From: Burhinus oedicnemus
Lineage: Eukaryota > Chordata > Aves > Charadriiformes > Burhinidae
Direction of reading: 5' to 3'
NCBI GenBank assembly: GCA_008921705.1
Contig: VFFE01007081.1
Span: 1,045,011 to 1,109,010 of the forward strand
Length of the DNA: 64,000 nucleotides
Made by a program: the position numbers and the translations under genes. Under the pieces are notes generated by a model. That model did not search any database and was not told the DNA's origin. It was given only the letters and a program-made list of their open reading frames with translations. Below are positions 35,730-47,610 of this stretch, one piece after another (position 1 is the stretch's first letter; each line of letters starts with the position of its first letter).

Positions 35730-38700
35730 TGCTTTCAATATGGTGGCCTTACACAGCTTCGAGTGTACGGATGTAATTCTTTTAGCTATACCTTTTCTTT
35801 AACGAGATTTTCATTAATTTTGCATAGAGTACTGACTTTTTGCAAATAATTTTTCTGCTGTGAGGAAGGAGAGTTTTCATTTTTTCATCTCTGATTGATT
35901 GGGTCAGGGATTGCTTGCTTTTTTGACCTTGACACTTGTTCCTAGATATCAGCAATAGTTATATACTCACTTAGGTCCTTTGTGTACTCACTGAATACTG
36001 AAAAAAAACCCCAAACCCATATAGATATACATATATATTTTATAGATACATAAAATATACACACACGAGAATAAAAAGGAATTTGTCGTATTCTAAATCA
36101 GTAGCACCACACGGGATGAATTTTTATGACTTCATATAATAAAAGAGATCCTGATGAGCTTGTTCCATAACCTTTTGATGGTTGCCTACAAGTCTCTCTC
36201 ATTGGATGGCAGTGACTGCAATGAACAGTTCAGATAGCTCATAGTTGCTAAGCACCAAGCAGGCCTTCAGTAAAAAGGAAAAGATAAGTGTGAGAATTTA
36301 AAAATACACAAGAAATTATTTTAATCTCTAACTGCATCATTTGCTTTGAAGTTATTTGATTTTGTCATTCTAAAACAGGCAATTAGGGAGAGTGGTGGTC
36401 TGGCCTGAGCTTTACTTCCTCTGGTTGTATACGTCATGTCTTGGAGCATATCTTCAGGGGGATCTTAACATAAAGCTAAGGCTACTCAGTGAGGCTTCCT
36501 GCTTATAAATTAAGAATTTTATCAGTTACTAAGAAACATAGGCAATATTATCTGCTCGTAGCAGCTCTCTGCATGTGGGCATCCTGAAATATTGCCATCT
36601 ATTTGAACCAGAATGGTCCTGTGCAGTAACATCTTTAAGGCTGATTAAAACACTGGAAGAGTTGCATCTGAGTTTTAAATGCAATTATTAAAAGTCATTA
36701 AAAAGCCCCTCACTGTATAACGGCTTTCGTAATGCTATGAGTCCAGCTGACTTGTGGGCATGTTCTTGTGTACTACACATATATCCTTGTCTTCCTGTGA
36801 AAGATGAGAAAAATGCCAAGTAATGAGATGAGTAAAGGAAGACATGCTGTTATCTTCCTAGCGATGACAGGTTTTACATCTAATGTTTTGATCCTACTAG
36901 CCCATTAGCAGTGAGCTTTGTGCCCTGTCTGTGCACTAAAAGTGGTCAGAATGCGTCACAAAACAGGCCCAAAAAAGTTCATTTGCCAAAACCAACTTTT
37001 TTGTTTGGATTCTGTTGAAATGCTTAATCTCAGGAAGGTCAAAACACAGTTTAGTTGCGATAAGGTTGAGGCATTTTAGTTCAATTTTATCCAGCGAGCT
37101 CTTTTTACACTAAAGCAGAATTTCTAACGTTGAGTATTTGAACCAGTTTTTATTAATGCTGTCTTGTGCCGTGACCAGAATAGCAGGCAGGGTGCCGTGC
37201 AGAGGACACCCACTGCGGGCACCCCTCTGAGAGCAGTGCCAAACCTAAGCAAATATGCCTGAGTCCCTCCGGCTACTGCTGTCATCTGAGAAGAGGCAAT
37301 ATGATTGTTCCCTGTAAATAAGTCTTGACATGATATGACCAGCGCTTCCATGTACATACACTATATTATATAATACAGTGTGTAGGCATTCACAGAAAAC
37401 TTTGCAATCACTGTCTTATTCTCATTTTCTTCTCCTCGATCAGATGTTGATTTACAAGGACTTTCTGATCTCTTTCAGTGGTGGTAGAATCATAACTTAC
37501 CATTTCTCTTGTGCTCTAATTTTAATACCAGAATAAATGCTGTTGCAAGTAGTAGTTTATTTTTCAGTGAGATTGTTTGATTTTGTGTTATATGCCATAA
37601 TGGCTTGCAGCTGTTGATAGACCGATGAGAAACTGCGGTGGTATATTCAGCCACGTGAATATGACTTTTAGTGAAGTTAAATTTGCCTGCTCATTTATGA
37701 GATGGATTACACATAGTGAAATAGGATTTATTTTGCCTGAACTCTGTTCTCTGAAACTAGTCTAAGCAAGTTGTTTTGGACATCTGTAGGTGATGCACAG
37801 AGGAAAGTACTTCCAATGCTCAATTCCTCGCATGCACTGAGCACACCTCCATTTGGATGTGACAGATTGTCCTGTGGAGCAGGCTCTCTTCTTTCGTTGG
37901 CTAGATGTCCAGCTCATAAATGCCTTTAAGTTGGGTGCATAAAATCAGGGGTGTAGTTGAAGGATTTGGACTTCAGCAATCCTCTGGTGGGATTAGTCCA
38001 TGCAAGTAGGTCAAGAGACCTCTACTTTCATTTGCTAGCTAAGCCATGCTGTTTGCTCAGGCATGGGGTAATGCTATGCCATCTTTTGCTTTTGATCTGT
38101 GCAAAAACAGTGTTGTCCACTGCTCTCAACGTATAATCCACAAGACTTCCTTACAAGCTGCATCTTGTTGTGTCAGCCTTATGAACAGGCAAACAGTTAT
38201 TATTTGCTGAATATAAAATGTCCACCCATGTTAATATGCCTGACTTCTTTAAACACCTCATGTCTGAGCTTTCCTGATGTATGACTGCACCATTTTTTCT
38301 CTTCATAAAATGCTAAGCTGCTTCTGGAAAAGTCCTCTTCAAGTGAATGGCCTTTCTGAGGTCGTAACTTAAGGTTTGAGCCTGTATCTGCTAGGATTAC
38401 TGGGAGAAACTTCTCTCTCCTACAAACCAAAGGGTCGGCAAGTCTTCAGAGGCTGTGATGGAAAATCATGGGAGACATCCTAAACCTTGTGTAAATTGAA
38501 ACAATCTCTCAAAATATGGACCAGTGAGTTAAATATATGGCTACAGGCTGCCTCTTGGGGAAAAAACATCAAAGACATTTTATATCATTTTAGAGGCACT
38601 CTAGAGAAAAAAATCAAAATGCACCTGAGGGACTCACACTCCCACCTTGATTGTCTCTGCCATGTAAAACTTCCCATACAAACGTGATTTGTTATTGAAT

Positions 38701-39580
38701 GACGCTGCAATGTTAGCACCGGATAGCTTGCTTCTACAATTATACTTTTGTCTCCCCTCCCTATAGTCCTCAGGTTATTTAGTGGTGAAATCATCACTTT
38801 ATTTGCTGCATTTTAACTCCAACTACACTCAGAAGCTTGGAGGTTGGAAACAGAGGAGACAGAATATATCTGTCTTGTCACTTATACCTGCTTATGCAGA
38901 AAGGTGAAAACATTTTCAACTTCTTCCCAGCAGGGATTGCACTGCTTAATGTGATTCCTGCTTCCCCCTTGATGTGGTACTAATACATCCTTTAGGAACG
39001 ACTATGAACACCTGAAAGATGAAGTCTTGCTTCTCTAGCAATGAAAATCTAATGGCATCCAGCACCTGCCAGCTCTGGGGATTATCACTTGCTGTGGCCT
39101 GAAGTGGCAACAGAAGTGAGGAGTCTTAGGCAGAAAATGCGCTGTTTTTAAAATCTTTCTTTTTTCCTTCTTTGTTTCAGTAATCCCAGCTATGGAATAA
39201 ATGTTTCCAAGTAGTTCTGTTGGGTAGGGGCTGGTATGTCCAACTGCACTACCAATGAGTTAAAAAAACCAACCAAACAAACAAAAAATCAAAAACCCAA
39301 AGGACACAGTGTCTGTAGCCTCCTCCTGTATACAGCCATCTCAGTATTCAAGCAAATTAACTGGCGAGAAACCTCAAAAGTCGAAAGGTGAGTGTAAAAT
39401 GGTGTGAGTTAAATTACTGTGCAGCAGATGATACCAGTTCATCCACAAGTACTGTCTGCAAGGCATGTCTAGCCAGTAGGATTATTTTTTTAACCAAGTC
39501 TCTCTTAACTACAAAGAAGAAATTGCTGAGAAATTATTTCTATTGAGTTTCTGAAAGAGGCATTTTCAGTTGCAAGTGGT
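35730..39580. other. Non-coding AT-rich stretch
   Basis: No gene is recognised and only short open frames occur. AT-rich self-complementary elements include a 10-bp perfect hairpin at 36034-36059 (TATATTTTAT / ATAAAATATA, 6-nt loop) and the 24-bp imperfect palindrome at 37358-37381. A 52-nt exon-like interval at 39336-39387 was considered and rejected. Confidence 0.6.
37358..37381. repeat. 24-bp near-perfect palindrome
   Basis: ACACTATATTATATAATACAGTGT-type sequence in which 22 of 24 positions agree with the reverse complement. It could extrude as a small cruciform, or be a dimeric factor site. Confidence 0.75.
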
Positions 39581-39629
39581 AATTATGAAACATAATTATA
39601 CTTAATTTAATTTACATGTAAATTAAATT
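39581..39629. repeat. Adjacent AT-rich palindromes, one perfect over 26 bp
   Basis: 39604-39629 is a perfect 26-bp palindrome centred on ACATGT with arms of AATTTAATTT. Immediately left, 39581-39597 forms a 7-bp hairpin (AATTATG-AAA-CATAATT). Further out, AGTTGCAA (39568-39575) and TTGCAACT (39639-39646) are also inverted copies but off-centre by about 10 bp. The nested symmetry suggests a small palindromic element, though AT-rich composition makes some symmetry expected. Confidence 0.8.
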
Positions 39630-40252
39630 GTATTTTGGTTGCAACTCAAGTCACTCTTGCAAGATTATTACTAAGTGGGAAGAATGAGTCAGACCTGAAA
39701 AGAGAGCAGACTTTATGAACTGATAATAAAATTCTAAATTATATTTCAAAATTCCAATTTTAAATAAATAACTGGTGTCACAAGTGCAACACAGTTGAGA
39801 AGACAGAAAAAGGTTTGTAATAAAGACCTTTAATTTTCCATGAACTGCTTAATATATTTGATACGAATAAAATCTGATTTATTTAGTCACTTTTCACAAG
39901 CTAATTCCTGTCTAATTCAGAGGGTCTTGCTTGAAAAAGGTGAATAAGATGTGGCTGGTCTGAGTCTAGATACAGTATACAGCTAATTAAGGCCACAGAA
40001 CACCCACCCACAAAATAACTTTTACATCAGCATCTAAAAGCACATTATATTTAATATGCATACTGAAGATGCAATCTGAGACTAATGAGGGGGGCAGGGA
40101 ATATACGCTTTTAGTTTCAGGCTCCTTCTTGATCACTCTGTTGAAACAAGAAACAGCCAGTCTCCTGGATTTAGAGTCTAATGGGAACATTTCCAACCTA
40201 AGTATAAGGGAAACAACCCCATCAGCCAGGTACTTTTTTTTTTTTTTGCCAG

Positions 40253-40608
40253 ATGTCTTTCAAATTAGTAACTGAAATAGCATTTTTGCTCCTTCTGCTG
40301 CAGTTACCCATTGAAGGAGCCTGGCACATGAGTTTGTTTCCCATGTTTGCCTCTATGAGGGGATCATTTGCCCCAGAGTTAATATATAACATTACTGCAC
40401 TGAGAGTGGGGCTGATCGCTCCAGCAATGGGTTGCCATTGTGCTCCATCGCAGTGCAACAGTACCACCTGGAAAACTGATGCGGCATCACAGCGTAGCCT
40501 ATGAGAGCGAGCAGGGGGCAGCTTCAACCTGGTCTGCAAAAACAGCCCCAAAACCATTTGCTCCAAGACAATGTAATTAAGCTGTATAGAGCATCCATTT
40601 GCTCCCAA
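40253..40608. other. Open, CpG-retaining segment on both strands
   Basis: The plus strand has an 83-codon frame (40253-40504) starting MSFKLVTEIAFLLLLLQLP, a signal-peptide-like N-terminus with two N-glycosylation sequons (NIT, NST). The minus strand is open for 128 codons over nearly the same DNA. CpGs are kept at several points (GATCGCTCC, CATCGCAGTG, GATGCGGCATC, CAGCGTAGCC), unlike neighbours. The plus frame has a good acceptor (a pyrimidine tract ending CTGCTGCAG at about 40303), but no matching donor was found. I recognise no family on either strand. It may be regulatory DNA. Confidence 0.25.
40508..40522 (+). promoter_or_regulatory. CTCF-like binding motif
   Basis: CGAGCAGGGGGCAGC matches the CTCF core CCASYAGRKGGCRSY at 14 of 15 positions, including the central AGGGGGC. 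It has the same orientation as the motif at 23155 and borders a CpG-retaining segment, which adds some plausibility. Confidence 0.45.
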
Positions 40609-43600
40609 ACTCTTTGCTTATTAGGAAAATTTTTCTTGGAAAATTTCACCTTGGTGTAAGTCATAGCGCTTGCATTCATGCTTTGACCAGCTTAGTCAAC
40701 AGTTAAATAACAACTCTTTGTGGTCCTGGAAAAGCCTGGCAGAGCCGCTCTGCGACAAAGGCAAGAGAACCTGAAAGCCATCGAAAATAGCTCTGTACGG
40801 AGAAAGGCATAGGTCTTCCAGCTGTTACTGGCTATAGTCATGGTCTGGTGAAGTGTGCATCATTGAATTCAAACAACAGGCTTTATATTGCCTAACGCAA
40901 CAACTTTCTCTTTTTGATTATTGTGACCGAAAACTTTCCCAAGTTGCCACAGCTGAGCTCTGGTACCTAGTTTGCGGGAGGCAGGGAACCCAAGCAAAAA
41001 GAAATGCTTTTAAGAAATCCATGGGAAAAAAATTTCAGTTGATGAACAAGTTAGTTTTTTTCAGTAATGTTTTGAGGTTGGCTTATTAACACTACTCTAT
41101 TCATATTTACATAATACAAGAATGTGTGCATATTACCTTCCTCACTTTTGAGTGAAGAGGGAAATTTTTTTTTGTGACAAATTAAACTCCTAATTGTTCT
41201 TGGTTTAACTTCCTTTAGTGGTGCAAGACAAATATGGCATATATAACTAGGGTGCTGTGTAAGAATAATAACTGGATCTCCTTGAGTCTCACTTCTGGAC
41301 AATAGGTAATGTAAGTGCCCTGTTATGTCTTGCGCTTATTGTACCATTTAATGTAATTTAAAAAAAGCTTCTTTTCAAATATTTCTTTCAAATTAATTAA
41401 AAATGGAAATATATACTTGTGTTTTCAATACAAAAGAAGTGAAAAATGGGGAGGAATTATAATTCTACAAAACTGCCTTTATGGCTCAAGTTTTTTTGCC
41501 AGAATGGCTCAGTATGTACAGAGTCAGACTTCTTTCAGCTGGCAAGCACTTGCTTCTAATCAATTAATGAGAGGCAGTGTTCAGCTCCTCTCATATTTGA
41601 GGCTTTCAGATCCTGTGTTCCCATACTAACAACACTTTTTCTTAATTGGAAGCAATCTGGGAGCTTGCTGGGATTAGCACTAGGACCGTGAGTCTCCAAG
41701 TTGACTTCTTTTGCAGATTGTTTACATATCTGATAAATTAGCCCTATCATCAAGAAATATGATAATAATGTAGGAATCGCTTTTAAAAAGTTATGTCACG
41801 AATAAGGCAAACTGTAGTCTAAAGGAGTACATATACACATCTGTGCACATACGCATGGACATGGGCAGACACCTCGTGCAGTTTTCTGCTGAACTTGCTC
41901 TTCATTTCTGTTGTACCAACAGTCAGAAGACCAGTTAGGATTCCCAGAGGTTCCTACCAGGATTTGTTCCAAGTGGTCATGCCTCAGCCTGGTGGGGTTT
42001 TTGGCACTTACACTCGATGAGAAAGATGCTGTTAGACTTGGAAATACCTTAAACACTGCCACACAAAGCCAAAAAACTTTCACGTTTGGAGCTAAGTTTC
42101 AGCACAACTTCAGACTCCGTATTCACCAGCACAGGGAAGGGGAGAGTGTCTTTTCCATCCAAGGTGTCTGAGCTGGATTTCTGTTCCTCCTTCTCTTATG
42201 CATTGTGTCTTTGTAACTGTCATTTTACACAAAATACTATATGATAAATTTATTCATCCAAAGGCTAGTTGAAGTTGTGAGTTGACCTTGTCTTGGCTGG
42301 TTAAGGTCAAGAGGCAGACAGCTGGTGAAATCCTGCTCCAGGGGAAGATAATGGTTGTTTTGCTATTGGCATTGAGAGACATGTTCCTCCACCAAATCTT
42401 CCCAAAGGAAGGGCTATCTGTGTAAGGGACAGGGTACAGATGAGTGTTTTGAGATGTGCTTTCTACTGGTAATCAGCAATATAATCAGCTCAACGGTCAA
42501 TACTAACAATTGTGGTACTAAACTGGCGCAAATCATATTTAGGGAGAAAGGAGGTCAAGAGGGGTTGGGATTTTTGTTTTGGGGGTTCCACCCAAAACTT
42601 TTATAGAACAAATCTAGTTCCTCCCTAATTTCACTTCAGTTGGTACATACAGACTCACTGGTCTTGATTTTGCAGTATCTCCGCTTTTTTTAAGCCCATC
42701 ACAGATGGAATCAATACATGTATGGCTTCGGTAGTCCTATATGACATATCAAACTGAAGCAGTGATGAATGATCCACAGCTTGTTTGCAGAGACGTATTA
42801 AATAGACAATGTTTCTGTTTTCCTGTATTTGCCAGAAATTTTCAGGCTTGGTCCTTCAGTCCAAAAAGCAAAAGCGATTGGAAGAGCTTCAACTTCTATC
42901 TAGTCCACTGTGCAATTGAAACAGACATTTAATTGCCCTCCATAGTGTCTACTGAGAGCAGAAATGTTTTTGTAGGACAGAACTGATCCCGAATGCCCCG
43001 TTCTCCCAGAGGGAATGCACCTCCTGGCATCAAGCTCGTGGAGAATGTGTCTGCAACAGTGCGTTTCTGCACAAGCGTGTCTTGCTTCCTTCGTCGGAAG
43101 TCCAAAAACAAAGCCAGGCCTCTTGAATCGCAGCCCCTAGAGTGTTATTTCCTTCTTTCTGTACTGCGTGACACAGCTATTTGGTTTCCCTTTGTCCAAT
43201 CCAATACAATAATAATTCAGGAAAATAGCATGTTCCTAAAAGCTAATGTTGTTACAATTGGATAAACTGAAATCCATTTATTGTTTTTGGAGAGACTTGT
43301 TTAAAGCTAAACAACTCTTTCTGCAGTCATTAAGGGAGTTTGTGAAGAATGTCCTTTGTTCATCTCACCACTTTACAGAGAAGATATTGAGATATAAAAA
43401 CTTTCATAAACATTTCCAGAAAAACTATATTTCTCTTCCTCTAAAGTGCCCTATTCTCCTCCCACCTTTCTTTATAAATAGAAGAAAAATATGCTCAAAC
43501 AGTATGATGTTAAAGATAATCATGCAATATCTGTGTAGTTTCGGAAATGTGTGCATTGTAACCGATGGAGGCAATACTAGATGAACAGCACTATGATGAT

Positions 43601-44300
43601 ATCATCACGTTTATCACACCCTTGCTAGACTCGTTCACTATTTATGAAGTTATTTGTGATCTGTGTGCAGAAACCGTATTTTTTGCATCTGTATTGGTAC
43701 AAGACCAGCTAAGCAACCTGTCATGCATTCAAATAACTCTTAGTAGGCAATAAAGTTAGAGCTTTATGTAGATATATTGCAAGCATTCAAGTGGCTACGT
43801 AAGTGTCTACATACAAGTTTGACTTTCTCCAGCAGCAGAGAAACTTTTGCAATACTCCTAGGTGTGTGCTTGTTGTACTAATACACCTCCTGGTGGGGTG
43901 AGATTCACAGCAGAATTCAAACCTGCTTAGCTAAACCCAGTTGCCATCTCACCTACCATTTACCACTACTAATGTATGCTGGTAGTAAACTCTCCAAGTA
44001 TGGGCTGGATAAGCAGCCTCAGTTACGCAAGCCTAAATGACTGGTGTAACTTCAGAGCAGCTGTATGTTCAGGACTTACAGATTCCCTTCTTCACGATCT
44101 TTCTCTGATTCTGAAAAGTACATTGCCTTGAGAGAGCTGGGTGCTGGCATGCTCTAGGGATATACATTTTTAGGGCTTATAGTGATATTTTTATTGCAGT
44201 TCTCACTGTAGCGAGACACCCGGAAATGAACTGTGTGCAAATATGCAAGGTCTTGCTACCCTTGTACACCACTTCTATCTCAGATTTTATCATTTCTGGG

Positions 44301-44325
44301 TTTTTTTTTTAAAAAAAAAAAAAAA
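44301..44325. repeat. T10A15 homopolymer junction
   Basis: Ten T followed directly by fifteen A, self-complementary over 10 bp. Such junctions are bent, hard to sequence accurately and may include length error. Confidence 0.85.
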
Positions 44326-45002
44326 GAGATGATAAGCAGGGCAGAAGAATTGCAATCTGTTTAACGAGTTGCTACCCATTTTCTGTGTAATATAGTCATG
44401 TACTACCAAGGGACTTCTCTATGTGTCAGCAACTAAAATGCAAATGTGTTAGCGCTCTGCATCTGCTGTAGAACAGCAATCGGGTGGTTGGGGGTGGGGT
44501 GGAAACCTATTTTTAAAAATAACTGGTTTATGTTTGAACTCACCCAAAAAGAGTTTGGATATTACTACTGTGTTACAACAACAACAATGCTGAGCACTCT
44601 TGCAAGAAAAGCCCTCTTACATGCCGTGCATAGTGTAAGGTCTTTGTTGTGCATTAGAACTATCATAAGGCACAGATTACATCCAGTTAAATGAAGGAAT
44701 TGTCTAGCCCCTCAGAAAGAGCGTGGAGGAGAAGAAAAGACTGTTGTCACACTCCACCCAGAAAAGAAGTTGGAACTAATGTATATTAATGCTGAAGAAT
44801 CTGGCTAATATGCATGCCAAATTTGTTTCCTACAGACAGCTACATAAAGGAATATTATAAAATGAAACCAATATACAATCCTTAACAAATACTGAGGTGG
44901 ATAGGAACAGGCAGTCGACTGAGAACACAGCAAGTTACTAATGATATCCTTCAAATAAATGATTCACACACCAAGCCTTTTGCTATAATTTTACTCATGC
45001 AG

Positions 45003-45086
45003 TGCAGGTCTCTGAGGAGAAAGAACAGAAACAAATTGTGTTTCGCATCATTTGGCATCCCAGTATAATCAAAACCCCAGATCCAG
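45003..45086 (+). other. Candidate internal exon, unidentified
   Basis: An acceptor (TTTTACTCATGCAG) precedes 45003, and a strong donor (CCAG|GTGAGT) follows 45086. The 84-nt interval is open in one frame (phase 1 in, phase 1 out), beginning QVSEEKEQKQIVFRIIWH. Its phase would allow joining to the candidate at 24620-24727. About half of random intervals this short are open in some frame, so the coding claim is weak, and I recognise no family. Confidence 0.17.
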
Positions 45087-45329
45087 GTGAGTGTGCTATT
45101 GAATTGTAAAGTATTCTTATCCCATTCCTAAAAACACCTCTTCACATGTGTCAACTACGCAGTCCTTGTTCTGCTGTTTGAGCTTTGCTGCCAAGCCACA
45201 GGGAAACTCAGAAGCTCAGTTCAAGCCAAATGTGATCATAAATGGCAGTGATACCAGGATTTCTGTGAAACTTGCAACAACAGGATTAGGAGGAAGGTCT
45301 GAATTTGACACGTGCTGCTGAGAGGTAAA

Positions 45330-45460
45330 ATTTTCAAAGTACTGAAGTCCCAAATAAGGCGTGGGATCAGATTTTTCAAAGTCATGATGCTGTGTATATA
45401 GGAAGGTAGGTGCTAATTGGGATTTTCAGAAGCATCTGAGAAGCCCAATTTACTAAAATC
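45330..45460. repeat. Probable ancient amniote interspersed repeat
   Basis: Phrases such as AAAATTTTCAAAGTACTGAA, GGATTTTCAGAAGCATCTGA and GAAGCCCAATTTACTAAAAT resemble an old repeat common in reptile and bird DNA, with the pattern 'attttcaaaagcacctaagtgacttaggagcccaagtccca'. I cannot name its family with confidence. Confidence 0.35.
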
Positions 45461-47572
45461 AGTGTTTACTCATGCTGACTGTGGTGTTTTGTTCTGCATG
45501 CGTGTTCATGATAATTTATGTGTCTGTATATGAAAAGAATACAACTTTCTCAGTTATAGATGAAAAGGAGCCATTTCAGTGTGTTTCAGTTTTCAACATG
45601 CTCCGTGAAATTTCAGTGCAAATTTAATTTGTCTTTAATTCTAGTTTTTAACCTCATTCTGATCAGGAGCTTGACTGTGAGCTGGCACAGTTCAGATTTA
45701 TTCTGCATTACTTTGTACAAAGGGTAGTAGTACAACTTGTAAGACCTTGTCCAACTGTATGCCAGCCCATGAAGCTGTAACTGTTGGTTCTGAGACCCAA
45801 CCCCGACATTAGTTGCTCTGTTTAGATTAATGACAACTTAGTAAAGCATATCTGACAAATGTGTCTGTTCAACAAGTTTACCTTGCAGGGAGTTAGAGAC
45901 AGAAATTGTACATTATTCCTTGTTCACTTTGTTGATGTTCAACTTTTGTGTTTTTCCCCTACTGCGGTTTTTCACTGACTGTTTTTCTCTTAACGACCAC
46001 ATGCAATGACCAATAACTCTTTGGTAATCTCGGCAATAGTGCAAATGCCTTGCAAAATTTTTTGAGTTTGCAGAAACCTTAAGTTTTCTAGGTGCCATTT
46101 TTTTCCTAGGCTTGCAAGTTGTGGCGTGCACTGTATAACTGAATAACCAAGAAGTGGAAGGAGCTACCACAACTGGGTGGGGGGGAACCTTAGCAGTGAA
46201 ATGACCTTAGAGCTTCACCATATTTTCCTTCTCTCTGTTTAAATTGGCACAAGGCATTAAAAATAGTAATGCTCAAATCAGAGGTGGTTCAGATCCTAGA
46301 TATACAGAATCTGTCATAGGACCACTACTAAATAACTTAAGTTCCCTATGAAAGCAACTTTATACCAATCCTCATGCTGCTTCTCTACCATTGAGAGGCT
46401 CAGCAGCAGTGACTTAAGCTCCAGGGGATTTCTGCTTCTGGAACTAAGTGCTGCCACCAAGGCCAAAGAGGGTTTTGAAACCCTGCCTCATTGAAAACTG
46501 AAGTCTTACCGATTACCCTCAACCTTTTCACTCCTTTAGGGAATGCTTTAGGTTCTCAGTATCTTGCTGTAAGGCTGGTTCTCTCCCTATCATTTTTAAT
46601 AGCCAGAAATACACCTAAGATAACTTGCCTTTCCTGCCCTGTTGCCCCACACAGAGCAGCAGTGGTTTGGGCTCTGGAATCTCTGGCTCTTCTGACCCAA
46701 AGTCCGCTCCCAGTCGTACCTGGGGTATTCACAAGTGACCACGACAAAGCTCATAGAGGAGATGCCACCTCCTTTGGGACAAACAACTGCTGCTTCTCTG
46801 AGTCAAGTCCTCCTTATGCCAGGAATATCTGAGACTCCTGCAGTCTTTCACTAAGACTCAATCTCACCACATCATTTTGTATGATCAGGAAGTCATGCCC
46901 TTCCCTTTGAAATGCAAAAGGCCATTGAACTATACCAATACTAGTTCTCAATACAAAACCCTGTAGGCCCTGCAACGTTTCGCACTCATTTGGACTTTTA
47001 GATAGAGGAGGCAAGATTGAATTTTGCTACCACAAGGATGTGGGACAGGGACTAGGCCACTGCTGCTGTAGGAAGAGGATGGGGGGCAGGGGGATAGAGA
47101 AGAGCAGAGCTGAGATGGAAGGTGGCTGCGGGTTATGCTGGGAGGTCTAACCCTACTGCTCCTTCCAAGGCTGAATGAGGAAGGGATGTGGGAAGGGGAG
47201 AGTTTACTGCTGCTACAGACCCCAGGAATGGCCTGACCCACAAGCCCTCACCGCTTCCTTAGCAGTGATGCCAGTCCCACCACCCAGGGCTATCGCAATG
47301 ACATAGCAGGTAGTGAGTGGTAGGCTGCTTTGCCACTCCAGCAGTCTGTTGTCTGGAGAGTAGTGCTCTGCTGATGCCCACAGATGTGATGTCCCACTGC
47401 CCACAAAGCCATCTTGCAGCAGATGAAGGAGCAGAGCTCCGCTTTAGCCATGCCGGAACAGCCTGCGATCTGCTCAGACCTGCTAGAGTTGCAAAATTTA
47501 AACAGGAGTTTTGGGAAAAGAGCATCTAACAAGTAAACGGTTTGGTAATTAAACACCACGGTCATTCTCTAG

Positions 47573-47610
47573 CTCCTTTTTTTTTTCTTTTTTTTCTTTT
47601 TTTTTTTTTT
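47573..47610 (+). repeat. 38-nt polypyrimidine tract
   Basis: An uninterrupted run of C and T, mostly T, with no purine. Low-complexity sequence whose length is likely polymorphic. Confidence 0.85.

Noticed and set aside
39336..39387. 52-nt exon-like interval containing TGEKP, as in zinc-finger linkers
   Set aside because: No Cys or His fingers nearby; a five-residue match is expected occasionally by chance and the interval is very short.
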